A stretch of 64,000 bases of DNA from Sandarakinorhabdus glacialis (lineage in GTDB: Bacteria; Pseudomonadota; Alphaproteobacteria; Sphingomonadales; Sphingomonadaceae): contig NZ_BMJM01000003.1 in the NCBI RefSeq assembly GCF_014643455.1, positions 184,904 to 248,903 of the forward strand, given 5' to 3'. Below, piece after piece: positions 63,608 through 64,000 of this stretch. Numbering within the stretch: the first letter of the stretch is position 1; every line of letters begins with the position of its first letter. The notes beneath the pieces were generated by a model. It was not told the origin of the DNA and did not search any database. It worked only from the letters and a program-made list of their open reading frames with translations. The position numbers and the translations under genes were made by a program.

Positions 63608-63906
63608 CGGATCGGCCGGTGGACGGTGACGAGCTTGGTGCCGTCGGGGAATGTGGCTTCGACCTGGACGCTGTCGATCATCTCGGCGATGCCGGGCATG
63701 ACCTGATCGCGGGTCAGGATGTGGCCGCCGCTGGCCATGAGGACGGCGACGCTGAGGCCGTCGCGGGCGCCTTCGACGACATGGTCGGCAATGAGGGCGA
63801 CGGCCTCGGGATGGTTGAGTTTGACGCCGCGATCGAGGCGGCGGCGGGCGACGATGGCGGCCATGGCGACGAGGAGCTTGTCCTTTTCGCGGGGGGTGAG
63901 GTTCAT
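63604..63906 (-). CDS. ureA: Urease gamma subunit UreA
   Basis: A 100-residue structural subunit: [40 protein letters not shown] and [19 protein letters not shown] are the family landmarks. First urease gene seen; ureD, usually just upstream, is not in the 94 bp left before the window edge, although it could lie beyond. Confidence 0.96.
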   Translation of the reverse strand: MNLTPREKDKLLVAMAAIVARRRLDRGVKLNHPEAVALIADHVVEGARDGLSVAVLMASGGHILTRDQVMPGIAEMIDSVQVEATFPDGTKLVTVHRPIR

Positions 63907-64000
63907 TGGACGGTGCGCCCCTTGGTTGCTGGCTCACTCCGCCTTGCGGGGAGGGAGTTTGGTGGGGGGTGATATCAGCAATGCCAGACATTTGGCATGG

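Overview
This 64 kb window is GC-rich bacterial chromosome, densely coded, with many ATGA or TGATG gene overlaps. The gene set points to an alphaproteobacterium, most likely Sphingomonadales: a ybgC-tolQRAB-pal cluster, yajC-secD-secF, a class II DAHP synthase, a TamA/TamB pair, DUF3011, DUF4153 and DUF3775 proteins, a small GIY-YIG gene, and dispersed GTCA-type palindromic repeats. The taxonomic placement is inferred from gene content only. There is no rRNA, CRISPR array, prophage or complete insertion sequence. Two tRNAs are present: Met (CAT) and Glu (CTC).

Region 1 (1-12.5 kb) is housekeeping. It holds the Tol-Pal envelope system, interrupted between tolA and tolB by a GIY-YIG gene bracketed by inverted repeat copies. 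Then come fmt-truA, an alkaline phosphatase, a 2OG-Fe(II) oxygenase, tRNA-Met, an isoaspartyl peptidase, a nitronate monooxygenase and two tiny membrane proteins. Region 2 (12.5-27.4 kb) holds yajC-secDF on the minus strand, a DUF815-type ATPase, two DUF3011 secreted proteins (one split by a heptanucleotide repeat frameshift), sppA, a DUF4153 membrane protein, glutathione reductase, DAHP synthase, tRNA-Glu and a PYROXD2-like oxidoreductase. Region 3 (27.4-42.4 kb) holds a Crp/Fnr regulator, an Old Yellow Enzyme, N-formylglutamate amidohydrolase, two transglutaminase-like proteins, an M3 peptidase, tamA-tamB, a YihY-type membrane protein, an RNase H-like protein and a GST. G/C strand bias changes from C-rich to G-rich on the plus strand near 27.5-28.5 kb.

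Region 4 (42.5-64 kb) is a nitrogen-acquisition island. A TonB-dependent receptor faces a minus-strand set: an exported ureohydrolase, a membrane-anchored parvulin-like protein, a HupE/UreJ-type membrane protein and a TPR-sulfotransferase. Divergent from the ureohydrolase is a complete urea ABC transporter, urtABCDE. Converging on it is a urease operon, ureABCEFG, which runs by overlapping codons into a permease-histidine kinase fusion and a LuxR-type response regulator. The working model, which is inference, is that urea is released outside the cytoplasm from a guanidino compound, imported by UrtABCDE and hydrolysed by nickel urease. The fused permease-kinase and its regulator would sense the nitrogen source.

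The main points for follow-up are: the permease-kinase fusion inside the urease operon; the periplasmic ureohydrolase-to-urease route; the (GCGCCCG)3 frameshift at a signal-peptide junction; the repeat-bracketed GIY-YIG gene inside tol-pal; and three related palindromic repeat types sharing a stem-loop-TGAC layout, one with a compensatory base-pair change.
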